In this document: positions 8,181-16,827 of the stretch, piece by piece
Position numbering within the stretch: position 1 is the first letter of the stretch
Layout of the letters: every line of letters starts with the position of its first letter
From: CAVPHV01 sp963704825
GTDB lineage: Bacteria > Actinomycetota > Acidimicrobiia > Spongiisociales > UBA5794
Assembly (NCBI GenBank): GCA_963704825.1
Contig: CAVPHV010000006.1
Span: 1-64,000, forward strand
Direction: 5' to 3'
DNA length: 64,000 nucleotides
The notes under the pieces: model-generated
What the model was told of the DNA's origin: nothing
Seen by the model: the letters and a program-made list of their open reading frames with translations, nothing else
Databases searched by the model: none
Translations under genes and position numbers: made by a program

Positions 8181-9968
8181 GTGGAGCGAGACGTACCGGG
8201 CGGAGAGCCCGGATCGTTCGATGAGCCTGGGCAGGTCTCAGCTGAGACATCGGGGGATGCCGCAGAGCCAGACGAGTGGACCGTTGAAGACTTCGACCAC
8301 TTTGAGTCGTTCGACACCGACGCCGACGCCGACGTCTTCGGTGATGTGCCTGCTTCCGAGCCCGACGCAGGACAGCACAGCCCTGGGCCGCAGCATTCCG
8401 ACGATTCCGCCGACGTAGAGCAGCCACCGCTCGATCTCGGCTTCGGGGAAACGCCCCAACCGCCCACCGCGCCGCCGCCGGCCCCACCCGCCGCGGCGGG
8501 GAGCGCGGAGCCGCAAGATCTCGAGCCGATCGTCTCCGACGAACCCGATTGGTCTGCTGTCACCGCCGAGTCCGACGCCGACGCCGAGTCCGATACTGAC
8601 TTCGCCGCATTGTGGGACGACGATGCGGTGCCGGCGCCTCCGCCCTGGGACACGCCGCGGGGCGCCGACCAACTCCAAGAGATCCCGATCATCGTGCCGC
8701 CGGCCCCGCCGGCGACCCCGGCCCCGGCACCGACCCCGGCCCCGGCACCGACCACGGCTTCCTCGGACGAGTCGCCGCCTGTCTCACGTGAGGAACCGAG
8801 CCCGGTTTCCTCTGAGGAAGCGGGCCCGGTTTCCCCTGAGGAAGCGGAGTCGCCCGCAGGCCGCCGACCGGACTCGGTGGCGTCAGTCGGAGAGTCCGTG
8901 CCCGATGGGCCGGCAGAATCTGTCGCGGAGGACTGGGATGACGACGCCGACTCGATTCCCGACTTCGCCCAGTTCACCAGCGAGAAATATGTCCAGGCAA
9001 CGACACAGGAGTATGCCGGTCTTGCCGCCGACATTGCCCGGTCGGCCGGAGAGCCTCATGAGCAGATGGCGGTGTCTGCCGACATCCCCGGGATCGAGAG
9101 CGGGACCGTCGGCCTCGAAGACGTTGTGGCCGCGTCCGGTGACGATTCGGTTGCCATCCAGGCTCCCAAGCCATCGGATCTGCCGCTTCGGGTCCTCACC
9201 GCTGTCGGCCTGATCGTGATCTTCCTCGGTTCGCTCTATCAGTCCTATCTGATCGGCGCCCTCATCCTGATTGTGCTCGGCCTCGCCGCCGGCGAGATCT
9301 ACACCGTGCTCATTCGGGCCGGTCATCACCCTCTTGCGATCTTTGGGTTCGCCGGGGTGGCCGGAGCCATGATCGGCACGTGGATCTGGGAGCCGGTGGC
9401 GATCCCGATGGCGATTCTGATCACGCTGGTAGCCACCCTGCTGTTCTACGGGGTTGTTCCCGACAGGAGCCGGCCCCTCCACAACACGTCGCTCACCATG
9501 CTCGGCGTGCTCTGGATCGGCGGACTGGGTGGCTTTGCCTTCGACATCGTCAAAGCCGACGACTACGCGTGGCTGGTCGCCGCTCTCGTGGTGACCGTCG
9601 CCCTGATGGACATCGGGCAGTACTTCGTCGGCCGCCGCATCGGCAAGAGGGCTCTTGCTCCGGTCGTTTCACCAAAGAAGACGGTTGAGGGACTGGTTGC
9701 GGGCGTGCTCGTTGCCCTTCTGGTTGGTGTCGGGTTCAGCTATTTCGGGCCCTTCGACCTCGGCTCAGGCCTGTTGATCGGCGCCGTTGTTGCGGTCGTT
9801 GCCCCCCTCGGCGACTTGGGAGTCTCCGTTCTCAAGCGGGCGATCGGCGTCAAGGACATGAGTTCGATCCTGCCCGGCCACGGCGGGATCCTCGACCGGA
9901 TCGACGCCATGATCTTCACCATCCCGGCGATGTGGATCGCCTACTCATGGCTGGGGCTGTTGGCCTGA
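8181..9968 (+). CDS. cdsA: Phosphatidate cytidylyltransferase with a 330-residue disordered N-terminal extension
   Basis: CdsA makes CDP-diacylglycerol from phosphatidic acid and CTP in the membrane. The last 265 residues are a standard multi-span CdsA domain with the signature S-x-x-KR...KD...LPGHGGILDRID and the SPKKTVEG loop. Residues 1 to about 330 form an acidic, Pro/Ala/Ser/Glu-rich low-complexity region containing short repeats (PVSSEEA/PVSPEEA and APAPTPAP). I chose GTG 8181 because it has a good GGAGGAGGAG site 7 bases upstream; the in-frame ATG 8163 has no ribosome-binding site and would put that purine run inside the gene. dxr overlaps its 3' end. Confidence 0.9.
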   Translation: MERDVPGGEPGSFDEPGQVSAETSGDAAEPDEWTVEDFDHFESFDTDADADVFGDVPASEPDAGQHSPGPQHSDDSADVEQPPLDLGFGETPQPPTAPPPAPPAAAGSAEPQDLEPIVSDEPDWSAVTAESDADAESDTDFAALWDDDAVPAPPPWDTPRGADQLQEIPIIVPPAPPATPAPAPTPAPAPTTASSDESPPVSREEPSPVSSEEAGPVSPEEAESPAGRRPDSVASVGESVPDGPAESVAEDWDDDADSIPDFAQFTSEKYVQATTQEYAGLAADIARSAGEPHEQMAVSADIPGIESGTVGLEDVVAASGDDSVAIQAPKPSDLPLRVLTAVGLIVIFLGSLYQSYLIGALILIVLGLAAGEIYTVLIRAGHHPLAIFGFAGVAGAMIGTWIWEPVAIPMAILITLVATLLFYGVVPDRSRPLHNTSLTMLGVLWIGGLGGFAFDIVKADDYAWLVAALVVTVALMDIGQYFVGRRIGKRALAPVVSPKKTVEGLVAGVLVALLVGVGFSYFGPFDLGSGLLIGAVVAVVAPLGDLGVSVLKRAIGVKDMSSILPGHGGILDRIDAMIFTIPAMWIAYSWLGLLA

Positions 9969-11104
9969 CCCGGCTCGTTGTCCTCGGTGCGACCGGATCG
10001 ATTGGGAGACAAACGCTCGAAGTCGCTCGGCGGCTCGGCTTGGAGGTAGTTGGACTGGGTGCCCGACGAGGCTCCGCCGACCTCATGCAGATTGCCTCCC
10101 AATGGCCGCAGGCGCGGGTCGTCGCTGCCGAGCCCGATACAGTTTCCGACGATATCACCGCAGACCTCGGGGCCCGTTTCGAACGAGGGCCGGAGGCGTT
10201 GACCGCGTTGGCCGCCACCCCGGACACCGTGGTCGTCAACGGTGTTGTGGGTGCCGCCGGGCTGGCGCCTTCGGTTGCCGCACTCGAAGTGGGGAATCGA
10301 CTCGCCCTCGCCAACAAGGAGAGCCTCGTCGCCGGCGGCCCCGTCGTGGCTGCTGCCTTGGCGCAAGGCGGTGGCGAACTCATCCCCGTCGATTCAGAGC
10401 ATTCAGCCATCTGGCAATGCCTGGTCGGCGAGCCGGAAGATAGCGTCCGCCGGATCATCCTGACCGCCTCGGGTGGACCGTTCCGGGGTCGAACCCGTGC
10501 CGAGCTCACTGCGGTGAATCCTGACGATGCCCTCGCTCACCCGACGTGGGTGATGGGTCCGCGCATCACGGTTGACTCGGCGACCCTGATGAACAAGGCG
10601 TTCGAGGTGATCGAGGCCCACTATCTGTTCGCAGCGGCCTACGACACCATCGACGTGGTCGTTCACCCGCAGAGCATCGTGCACTCGATGGTCGAGTTCT
10701 GCGACGGCGGTGTGAAAGCCCAAATGGGGGATCCCGACATGCGTCATCCGATTGCCTACGCCATCACCTATCCGCAGCGAGCTCCCTTGCAGAGCGAGCC
10801 GTTTGTTGCCGCCGGGCGGACCTTGACCTTCGAAGCGCCGGATCTGGAGGTCTTTCCCTGCCTCGAGTTGGGATATGAGGCGGGTCGGATGGGGGGCTCG
10901 GCGCCCGCGGTGCTGAACGCGTCGGACGAGATCGCCGTTGCGGCGTTTCTCGCCGGGCGCATCCCGTTCCTGGCCATTGCCGATATTGTCGCCGCGACCC
11001 TCGAGATCGTCGAGCAGCGGGCCGTCGCCTCAGTGGCAGACGTGCTGGACGTGGATGCCGAGGCCCGTGCCGTTGCCGCTGAGGCGGTAGCACACGTCGC
11101 CTAG
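9947..11104 (+). CDS. dxr: 1-deoxy-D-xylulose 5-phosphate reductoisomerase
   Basis: DXR commits DXP to the MEP isoprenoid pathway using NADPH. Visible motifs are the Rossmann LGATGSIGRQTL, ALANKESLV, VDSEHSAIWQCL with the metal-binding D and E, LTASGGPFRG, and the SATLMNKAFEVIEAH and HPQSIVHSMVEF catalytic blocks. ATG 9947 overlaps cdsA by 22 bases; ATG 9932 is a longer alternative. The pathway partner ispG lies 2.4 kb downstream. Confidence 0.94.
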   Translation: MAGAVGLTRLVVLGATGSIGRQTLEVARRLGLEVVGLGARRGSADLMQIASQWPQARVVAAEPDTVSDDITADLGARFERGPEALTALAATPDTVVVNGVVGAAGLAPSVAALEVGNRLALANKESLVAGGPVVAAALAQGGGELIPVDSEHSAIWQCLVGEPEDSVRRIILTASGGPFRGRTRAELTAVNPDDALAHPTWVMGPRITVDSATLMNKAFEVIEAHYLFAAAYDTIDVVVHPQSIVHSMVEFCDGGVKAQMGDPDMRHPIAYAITYPQRAPLQSEPFVAAGRTLTFEAPDLEVFPCLELGYEAGRMGGSAPAVLNASDEIAVAAFLAGRIPFLAIADIVAATLEIVEQRAVASVADVLDVDAEARAVAAEAVAHVA

Positions 11105-11297
11105 CCCGAACAACCAATGCCAACGATTGTGCCCGAGTAGCCCATTCGCACCACTACCGTACGTGCCGAAGAGGTGCTCGGCGACGCGTAGTCGGGGACC
11201 GTCCCAGCGTTCGATAGTGGGTCGGTCTGTGACGTCGATCCCAAGCCAACACCCCGCTCAGTCGTCCTAGATCTACCACCAGGAACCGGATACCCGC

Positions 11298-12572
11298 ATG
11301 GGAGCATTTGTCATCATCGTCGGCGTCGTGCTGATGGTGGTCATTCACGAAGCCGGTCACTTTGTCGCCGCCAAGGCCTTTGGGATGAAGGCGACCGAGG
11401 CATTCTTCGGCTTCGGTCCGCGGATATGGTCGATGACCCGTGGGGAGACCGAATACGGTCTCAAGGCGGTTCCGCTCGGCGGATACGTCCGAATCATCGG
11501 GATGAACCCGTTCGAAGAGGTAGCTCCTGAAGACGAGGGCCGCACCTACCGCGAGGCCCCCTTCTGGCAGAAGTCGATCGTGGTGCTGGCCGGCATCTTC
11601 AGCCACTTTGTCGTGGCGCTCGCCCTCTTCTTCGCGCTGGCAATGGTCTACGGCGTCGCGGAGGTAACGACCGAAGTGGACGGAGTCAGCACGATCCTGG
11701 TCAATCCGAGCGGTGTTGCCGACGACGACAAGGTTCCGCTCGAACTCGAGTCGGGCGATACCGTCATCGCCGTCGACGGTGTTGCGGTCGAGACGTTGAC
11801 GGCGGCGGAGCCCAAAGCCACCGGCGAGTTGACCACGGTGACGGTCGACCGAGAGGGAGCCCTCGTCACGTTGGAGACGACCGAGATTGTCGAGATCGCC
11901 CCGGCGTTCACCTCCGGAATCCTGGTGGGCGATGTGCTGGCCTCGGTCGACGGGCAACCGGTCGAGTCGTGGGAGGACTTCGTCGATGTTGCATCGGTCA
12001 ATCCCGGCGAGTCGGCCACCATCGTTGTTGACCGCGGCGGTGAGCAGGTGGTGCTCGAGACGTACTTCACGGCTCGGGTGGTAGCCGGGGAGCCCACCGG
12101 ATTCTTCGGGATTTCTCCCCGCGGTGTGGTTGAGTCGGTGGGCCCGATTGCCGCTGCCGGTAATGCGCTTTCGAACCTCTGGACTGCGATCGGGCTGAGC
12201 ATCCGCGGCTTGTGGGACCTCGTGACCAACTTCGGCGCACTTCTCGGCGCCGCATTCGGTCAGAGCGATGAGGTCCTCGAAACGGTGCGTCCGATCAGCC
12301 CCGTTGGGCTCGTGCGAATCGCCGGGCCGGTCGAACTCAGCCTCGGACTGCTCGCCCTCGTCAATGTGTTCGTCGGCGTGCTCAACTTCGTGCCTCTCTA
12401 TCCGCTCGATGGCGGGCACTTCGCTGTGGCGGTATACGAGAAGATCAGGGGCCGCGCCCCTGATGTGCGCAAGCTGATGCCGGTGGCGGCCGCCGTGTTT
12501 CTCTTCATCGTGATGCTCGGGTTGCTCGGCATCTACTTCGACATCGCCAACCCGCTGCAACTGCCGGAGTGA
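11298..12572 (+). CDS. rseP: Site-2 protease, RseP/Rip1-type M50 metalloprotease
   Basis: This is an intramembrane zinc protease that cleaves anti-sigma factors or other membrane proteins. HEAGH near residue 18 lies in the first membrane helix and the distal metal ligand is in NFVPLYPLDGGHF near residue 367. One clear PDZ domain (GILVGDVLASVDGQPV) and a second degenerate one (SGDTVIAVDGVAV) occupy residues 130-260. The order dxr-rseP-ispG is the common actinobacterial arrangement. A 193-base gap upstream of it shows no convincing structure. Confidence 0.92.
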   Translation: MGAFVIIVGVVLMVVIHEAGHFVAAKAFGMKATEAFFGFGPRIWSMTRGETEYGLKAVPLGGYVRIIGMNPFEEVAPEDEGRTYREAPFWQKSIVVLAGIFSHFVVALALFFALAMVYGVAEVTTEVDGVSTILVNPSGVADDDKVPLELESGDTVIAVDGVAVETLTAAEPKATGELTTVTVDREGALVTLETTEIVEIAPAFTSGILVGDVLASVDGQPVESWEDFVDVASVNPGESATIVVDRGGEQVVLETYFTARVVAGEPTGFFGISPRGVVESVGPIAAAGNALSNLWTAIGLSIRGLWDLVTNFGALLGAAFGQSDEVLETVRPISPVGLVRIAGPVELSLGLLALVNVFVGVLNFVPLYPLDGGHFAVAVYEKIRGRAPDVRKLMPVAAAVFLFIVMLGLLGIYFDIANPLQLPE

Positions 12573-12604
12573 GCGGGTGGCGCGACTGAGGCTGTTCGGT
12601 GATC

Positions 12605-13402
12605 TCAGGGCCTAACGCCACTGGTGGCGAACAAGCGGTGCGGCACCGACAGTTCGACCGGAAACTCGCAGGCCAGCAACTCCGCCAACTCCGAATCGAA
12701 ACGGCCGACTTGCTCGGCGTCGAGAGCCGAGCCGACGCCGTTACAGGTTCGAATCCGGCCACGCCAGCCGGCGCGGGTGAAGGTTACGCCCACCGTGTAG
12801 CTGAAACTCTCAACCTGCTCGAAGCCGCCCCGATCGAGATCCTGCACCTGTTCAGGGTGGATGCCGTTCCAGCCGGCCTTGGGCCATCCCGGGTTGTGTT
12901 CGAGGACGAGGTCCTCGGTCCGCTGCGCCACGTTGCCCGCCAACGGCAAATAGCTGAAGCTGCAGATCAGGAGGCGGCCACCAGGCTTGAGCACTCGCTT
13001 GGCTTCCCGGATGGCCTGGTCCACGTCGAACCACCACCAACACTGTCCTGCGCTCACGACGTCAAAGCGGGCAGTGTCTTGGCCGGTGGCCTCGGCGCTG
13101 GCTACAACGAACTTCGCAGTCAGTTCTCGGTCGATGGCGGCCGCGCGAGCCGCATCGAGCAGGCTGGGGGCGATGTCCACGCCCACGACGTCGAGGCCGC
13201 GGGCGGCGAGTCCGAGGGCGACCGACCCGGTGCCGGTCCCGAGATCGAGGGCCCGCTGTCCGCGCCTGATCCATCCTTTGGCTTCGAGAATGTCGAAGAA
13301 GTCGTCGGGGAAGCCCGGGCGATGGCGCTCGTAGTCGGCCGCGGTGCAATCAAAATCGATCGATCGGCCCTCGTGGTCGCGGGGTCCGGTGTTGCCGTTC
13401 AC
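12605..13402 (-). CDS. Class I SAM-dependent methyltransferase
   Basis: The 265-residue protein has the SAM pocket ALDLGTGTGSVALGLA, acidic VVGVD, and the post-motif AKRVLKPGGRLLICSF. The C-terminal AWRGRIR-type block with a following PHRLFA matches a family common in actinobacteria; the substrate is unknown. GTG 13402 was chosen because the product begins just before the conserved FDCTAADYERHRPGFP, with GAGAGG upstream. It is inserted on the opposite strand between rseP and ispG, which are otherwise usually adjacent. Confidence 0.75.
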   Translation of the reverse strand: MNGNTGPRDHEGRSIDFDCTAADYERHRPGFPDDFFDILEAKGWIRRGQRALDLGTGTGSVALGLAARGLDVVGVDIAPSLLDAARAAAIDRELTAKFVVASAEATGQDTARFDVVSAGQCWWWFDVDQAIREAKRVLKPGGRLLICSFSYLPLAGNVAQRTEDLVLEHNPGWPKAGWNGIHPEQVQDLDRGGFEQVESFSYTVGVTFTRAGWRGRIRTCNGVGSALDAEQVGRFDSELAELLACEFPVELSVPHRLFATSGVRP

Positions 13403-13499
13403 GACCGCGAATCTACCTCTCACCCTCCGGAATCTCTGCCGTGGCGAGCGGGTTGGTCGACCGGCGGGCCCGTCCACCGGCTTCCGATCACCGGACCCC

Positions 13500-13505
13500 T
13501 AGGCT
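13500..13505 (+). promoter_or_regulatory. Candidate leaderless -10 element of ispG
   Basis: TAGGCT lies 7 bases before ATG 13513 and no Shine-Dalgarno sequence is present, so ispG could be transcribed without a leader. The upstream neighbour is on the opposite strand, so ispG must have its own promoter. Confidence 0.5.
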
Positions 13506-13512
13506 TGGCCTC

Positions 13513-14724
13513 ATGACGATCGAGCGGCGCCCCTCGCGCCAACTTCATGTAGGGCCCGTGGCCGTGGGCGGAAACGCACCGATCGCGGTGCAATCGATGA
13601 CGACGACCAAGACGGCAGATGTCGACGGCACGCTGGCTCAGGTCTATGCCCTGTCGGGCTCGGGGGCCGACATCGTGAGGATCACGTGCAACGACGTGGC
13701 CGCAGCCCAGGGCCTGGCCGAGATCGTGCCGAGATCGCCGGTGCCGATCATTGCCGACATCCACTTCCAATACCGCCTGGCCCTGGCGGCACTCGAAGCG
13801 GGAGTCGCCGGGCTCCGGCTCAATCCGGGCAATATTCGCAAGGAAGCGCACATCAAGACGGTCGCTCGCGAAGCCATGGCTGCCGGTGTTCCGATCCGGG
13901 TCGGTGTCAACGCGGGATCCCTCGACAAGGACTTGCTCGACGAGCATGGCGGACCGGTGCCCGAGGCACTCGTTGCGTCTGCCCTCAAAGAGATCGCCTA
14001 TCTCGAAGACGTCGGATTCACCGACATCAAGATCTCGGTGAAGCATTCCCACGTTCCCTCGATGGTGGAGAGCTACCGCTTGCTGGCCGACCGGGTCGAC
14101 TATCCGCTCCACCTTGGGGTGACGGAGGCGGGGCCCCCGCCCGGCGGGCTGATCAAATCCGTCGCCGGTATCGCGACCCTTCTGCTCGAGGGGATCGGCG
14201 ACACGATCCGGTTCTCGCTGACGGCCGACCCCGTCGAGGAGGCCAAAGCGGGGCGGCAACTGCTCGAATACCTCGGGCTGCGCGAACGCACCACGCTCGA
14301 CCTGATCGCCTGCCCATCCTGTGGCCGAGCCGAGGTCGACGTCATCGAAGTCGCTTCGGCGGTCCGTGATGCTCTGGAGGCCGAGGGGCTCCCCATCCAG
14401 GTTGCGGTGATGGGCTGCGTCGTCAACGGGCCAGGCGAGGCACGTGAGGCGGACATCGGGATCGCGGCCGGCCATCGCAAAGGCCATCTCTTCATCAAAG
14501 GACAGGTCGTCAGGGTGGTTCCTGAGGACGAGATGGTCGCCGCCCTGCTCGACGAAGCTCGACTCCTTGCTGAAGAAGGCGTGGAGGCACGCCTCGCCGC
14601 GGCGGATGTCACCGCCGCCGATCTAGCCGCCGAGGAAGCGCTCGAACTGCGTGGTCTGCGCGGCGACGCCAACCAAGCAGAGGCACGACGGGCGGCGGTA
14701 GCAGAGATCGCCGAGGGGAAGTAG
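13513..14724 (+). CDS. ispG: 4-hydroxy-3-methylbut-2-en-1-yl diphosphate synthase
   Basis: IspG (GcpE) converts MEcPP to HMBPP with a [4Fe-4S] cluster. The TIM-barrel part carries VQSMTTT, RITCNDV and PIIADIHFQY; the cluster ligands are CPSCGR and CVVNGPGEA near residues 270-320. The 403-residue length with no inserted domain fits the bacterial type. ATG 13513 gives the typical N-terminus; upstream in-frame codons belong to the promoter region. Confidence 0.95.
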   Translation: MTIERRPSRQLHVGPVAVGGNAPIAVQSMTTTKTADVDGTLAQVYALSGSGADIVRITCNDVAAAQGLAEIVPRSPVPIIADIHFQYRLALAALEAGVAGLRLNPGNIRKEAHIKTVAREAMAAGVPIRVGVNAGSLDKDLLDEHGGPVPEALVASALKEIAYLEDVGFTDIKISVKHSHVPSMVESYRLLADRVDYPLHLGVTEAGPPPGGLIKSVAGIATLLLEGIGDTIRFSLTADPVEEAKAGRQLLEYLGLRERTTLDLIACPSCGRAEVDVIEVASAVRDALEAEGLPIQVAVMGCVVNGPGEAREADIGIAAGHRKGHLFIKGQVVRVVPEDEMVAALLDEARLLAEEGVEARLAAADVTAADLAAEEALELRGLRGDANQAEARRAAVAEIAEGK

Positions 14725-14770
14725 CAGACCCGGCGGGTTGGCGCGATGTGAGCCGCGTCGTCCAGTGCCC

Positions 14771-14815
14771 CCCCTCACCCGAAGCGTAGGGAGGCGCCCA
14801 CCTACGCGGGAGGGG
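14771..14815 (+). terminator. Strong hairpin after ispG
   Basis: GCGTAGG (14784-14790) pairs with CCTACGC (14801-14807) around a 10-base loop, and an outer CCCCTC (14771-14776) pairs with GAGGGG (14810-14815). There is no T-run. It sits between ispG and the promoter of the rimP operon, so a transcription boundary is likely. Confidence 0.55.
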
Positions 14816-14860
14816 CGGCGCCGACGTAGGCAGGGGCCGGGAGAAGCTTGGGCCTGCCCC

Positions 14861-14869
14861 TGGTATACT
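14861..14869 (+). promoter_or_regulatory. Extended -10 promoter of the rimP-nusA-infB operon
   Basis: TGGTATACT gives an extended -10 (TG, one base, then TATACT), one of the best promoter matches in the window. It implies a leader of about 80 bases before the rimP GTG, which is preceded by GGAGGAGG. Confidence 0.6.
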
Positions 14870-14954
14870 CTTGCTCCAACTGAGATCGGTATCGAGGTGG
14901 GCCGGGGCCCGCCTCGTTTGCTGAGGAGGCCGATAAGACCACGGAGGAGGAGCG

Positions 14955-15440
14955 GTGAGCGACACGGCTGAGCGTCTATGGGGCGTTATCGAGCCGTATG
15001 TCGCCGCGGAAGGCATCGAACTCGACGACTTCGAGGTGCTGGGACATGGCGCCGGAACGATCGTCAGGGTGACGGTGGACGGGCACGACGCGATGAGCGT
15101 GGACCGCATCGCTGAGCTGAGTCGGGGCATCTCCCGCCTGCTCGACGATGACGATCCGGTGAGCGGGTCCTACACCCTCGAGGTGAGTTCGCCTGGGCTG
15201 GAGCGCAGGCTGCGCCGCCCTCGCCACTACGAGAAGTCGTTGGGACGAGAGGTGAAAGTGAAGACCAATGGCCCCGTTGCGGGGTCCATCAACCACACAG
15301 GTCAACTCCTCGAAGCCGACGACACTGGATTCGTCGTCGATACCGAGGCGGGTGCGCACCGCATCGCCTACACAGACGTGGCCTCCGCCCGTACCGTGTT
15401 TGTGTGGGAGAAGGCTGCCAAGCCTGGAACCGGGCACTGA
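14955..15440 (+). CDS. rimP: Ribosome maturation factor RimP
   Basis: RimP assists assembly of the 30S subunit. The 161-residue protein shows the N-terminal VTVDG and GISRLLDDD segment, the conserved YTLEVSSPGLERRL, and an SH3-like C-terminal domain. GTG 14955 has a strong GGAGGAGG upstream. It heads the operon with nusA and infB, as is nearly universal. Confidence 0.94.
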   Translation: MSDTAERLWGVIEPYVAAEGIELDDFEVLGHGAGTIVRVTVDGHDAMSVDRIAELSRGISRLLDDDDPVSGSYTLEVSSPGLERRLRRPRHYEKSLGREVKVKTNGPVAGSINHTGQLLEADDTGFVVDTEAGAHRIAYTDVASARTVFVWEKAAKPGTGH

Positions 15441-15456
15441 GAAGAAGGACGACGAG

Positions 15457-16794
15457 ATGGATTACAACCTGCTTGATGCGCTTGACCTCTTGGAGCGCGA
15501 GAAGGGTGTCCCGGCGGATACCATCCTCGACGCTCTTGCCAACGCGCTCGTGTCGGCCTACAAGCGCACGCCCGGGGCTGCGGAAGAAGCAAGAGTCACC
15601 ATCGACCCAGACACCGGTGAGATCACCGTATACGGGCAGGACCTCGACGAAGACGGCAACGTCACCCGGGAATGGGAGGACACGCCCTCCGACTTCGGAC
15701 GGATCGCCGCTCAAACGGCCAAGCAGGTCATCATGCAGCGCCTGCGCGACGCCAAGCGCGAGCAAGTCTTCGACCTCTACGAGGGTCGCGAGGGTGATCT
15801 TGTGACGGGCATCGTCCAGCAGTCCGATCATCGTTACGCCATTCTCGACCTCGGAAATGCCGAAGCGATCATGCCATCGTCGGAGCGGATCCCCTATGAG
15901 CGACTCGAACGGGGCAACCGACTCAAGGCCTACATCCTCGAGGTGCGCGGCGAGGGCAAGGGACCGCAGATCGTGGTGAGCCGCAGCCATCCCGAGTTCA
16001 TTCGGTCGCTGTTTGAGCTCGAGGTACCCGAGTTGGTCGACGGTGATGTCGAGATCCGGGCGATTGCTCGTGAACCCGGTCACCGCACCAAGATCGCCGT
16101 TGCTTCGAACGACCCCAATGTCGATCCGGTAGGTGCCTGCGTCGGTGCCCGGGGTTCCCGGGTCCGCCAGGTCGTCAACGAATTGCGGGGCGAGAAGGTC
16201 GACATTGTCGAGTGGCGTGATGACACGCAGTCCTTCATCGCTGAGGCGTTGAGCCCCGCCCGGGTCAAAGAAGTGCGTCTCGACGACGAAGCCATGATCG
16301 CCACCGTGATCGTTCCCGATCACCAGCTCTCACTGGCCATCGGCAAGGAAGGTCAGAACGCCAGGCTGGCTGCCCGGTTGACCGGATACAAGATCGACAT
16401 CAAATCCGAGACTCAAGACCTCGGGCTCGACCTCGAGGACGAAGAGCCCGAAGAGGCCGTTGAAGAGGCCGTGGTTGAAGAGGCGGTTGAAGAGGCGGTT
16501 GAAGAGGTCGAGGAGCTCGAGGAAGCCGCCGAGGTTGTCGCCGCCATCGAGGAGGCCGCAGTCGAAGCTGAGGTCGAAGAAGCGGTGGAGGAGCTCGAGG
16601 TCACTGCTGAGGCTGAAGAGTTCGTGGCTGAGGCCGAGGAGGCAGAAGATGCCGCCGAAGCCGAGGTCGTGGCTGAGGCCGCCGGGATCGTGGCAGAAGC
16701 CGAATTGGCGAAGGAAGTTGACGTTGAGAGCGTTGACGATGAAGAGATCACAGACCAGACAGACGAGAACACAGACGCGGATCCGACCGCCTAG
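15457..16794 (+). CDS. nusA: Transcription termination/antitermination factor NusA with long acidic tail
   Basis: NusA binds RNA polymerase and modulates pausing, termination and antitermination. It has the N-terminal polymerase-binding domain, an S1 domain (GDLVTGIVQQ), and two KH domains (VGARGSRVRQVVNEL and AIGKEGQNARLAARL), ending near residue 320 as expected for an actinobacterial NusA. Residues 320-445 are an added, almost purely Glu/Ala/Val tail with repeated VEEAV/VEEAE units. Such tails are predicted to be coiled or disordered and highly negative. The gene normally found next, ylxR, is absent: only 33 bases separate nusA and infB. Confidence 0.94.
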   Translation: MDYNLLDALDLLEREKGVPADTILDALANALVSAYKRTPGAAEEARVTIDPDTGEITVYGQDLDEDGNVTREWEDTPSDFGRIAAQTAKQVIMQRLRDAKREQVFDLYEGREGDLVTGIVQQSDHRYAILDLGNAEAIMPSSERIPYERLERGNRLKAYILEVRGEGKGPQIVVSRSHPEFIRSLFELEVPELVDGDVEIRAIAREPGHRTKIAVASNDPNVDPVGACVGARGSRVRQVVNELRGEKVDIVEWRDDTQSFIAEALSPARVKEVRLDDEAMIATVIVPDHQLSLAIGKEGQNARLAARLTGYKIDIKSETQDLGLDLEDEEPEEAVEEAVVEEAVEEAVEEVEELEEAAEVVAAIEEAAVEAEVEEAVEELEVTAEAEEFVAEAEEAEDAAEAEVVAEAAGIVAEAELAKEVDVESVDDEEITDQTDENTDADPTA

Positions 16795-16827
16795 ACGGTC
16801 GGGCACAAAGTCCGCGCGGAGGTAAGA

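Noticed and set aside
11154..12560. 468-codon minus-strand open frame over rseP
   Set aside because: Antisense shadow rich in His, Arg and Asp; the plus strand encodes a complete site-2 protease.
12735..12760. GGTTCGAATCC, a tRNA T-loop-like sequence, inside the minus-strand methyltransferase gene
   Set aside because: The flanking bases do not form a T-stem or acceptor stem, and the encoded AWRGRIR-type peptide is a normal part of this methyltransferase family.
16413..16806. Ser/Thr/Ala-rich minus-strand frames opposite the nusA tail
   Set aside because: These arise from the repetitive GAG/GCC codons of the NusA acidic tail read in reverse.
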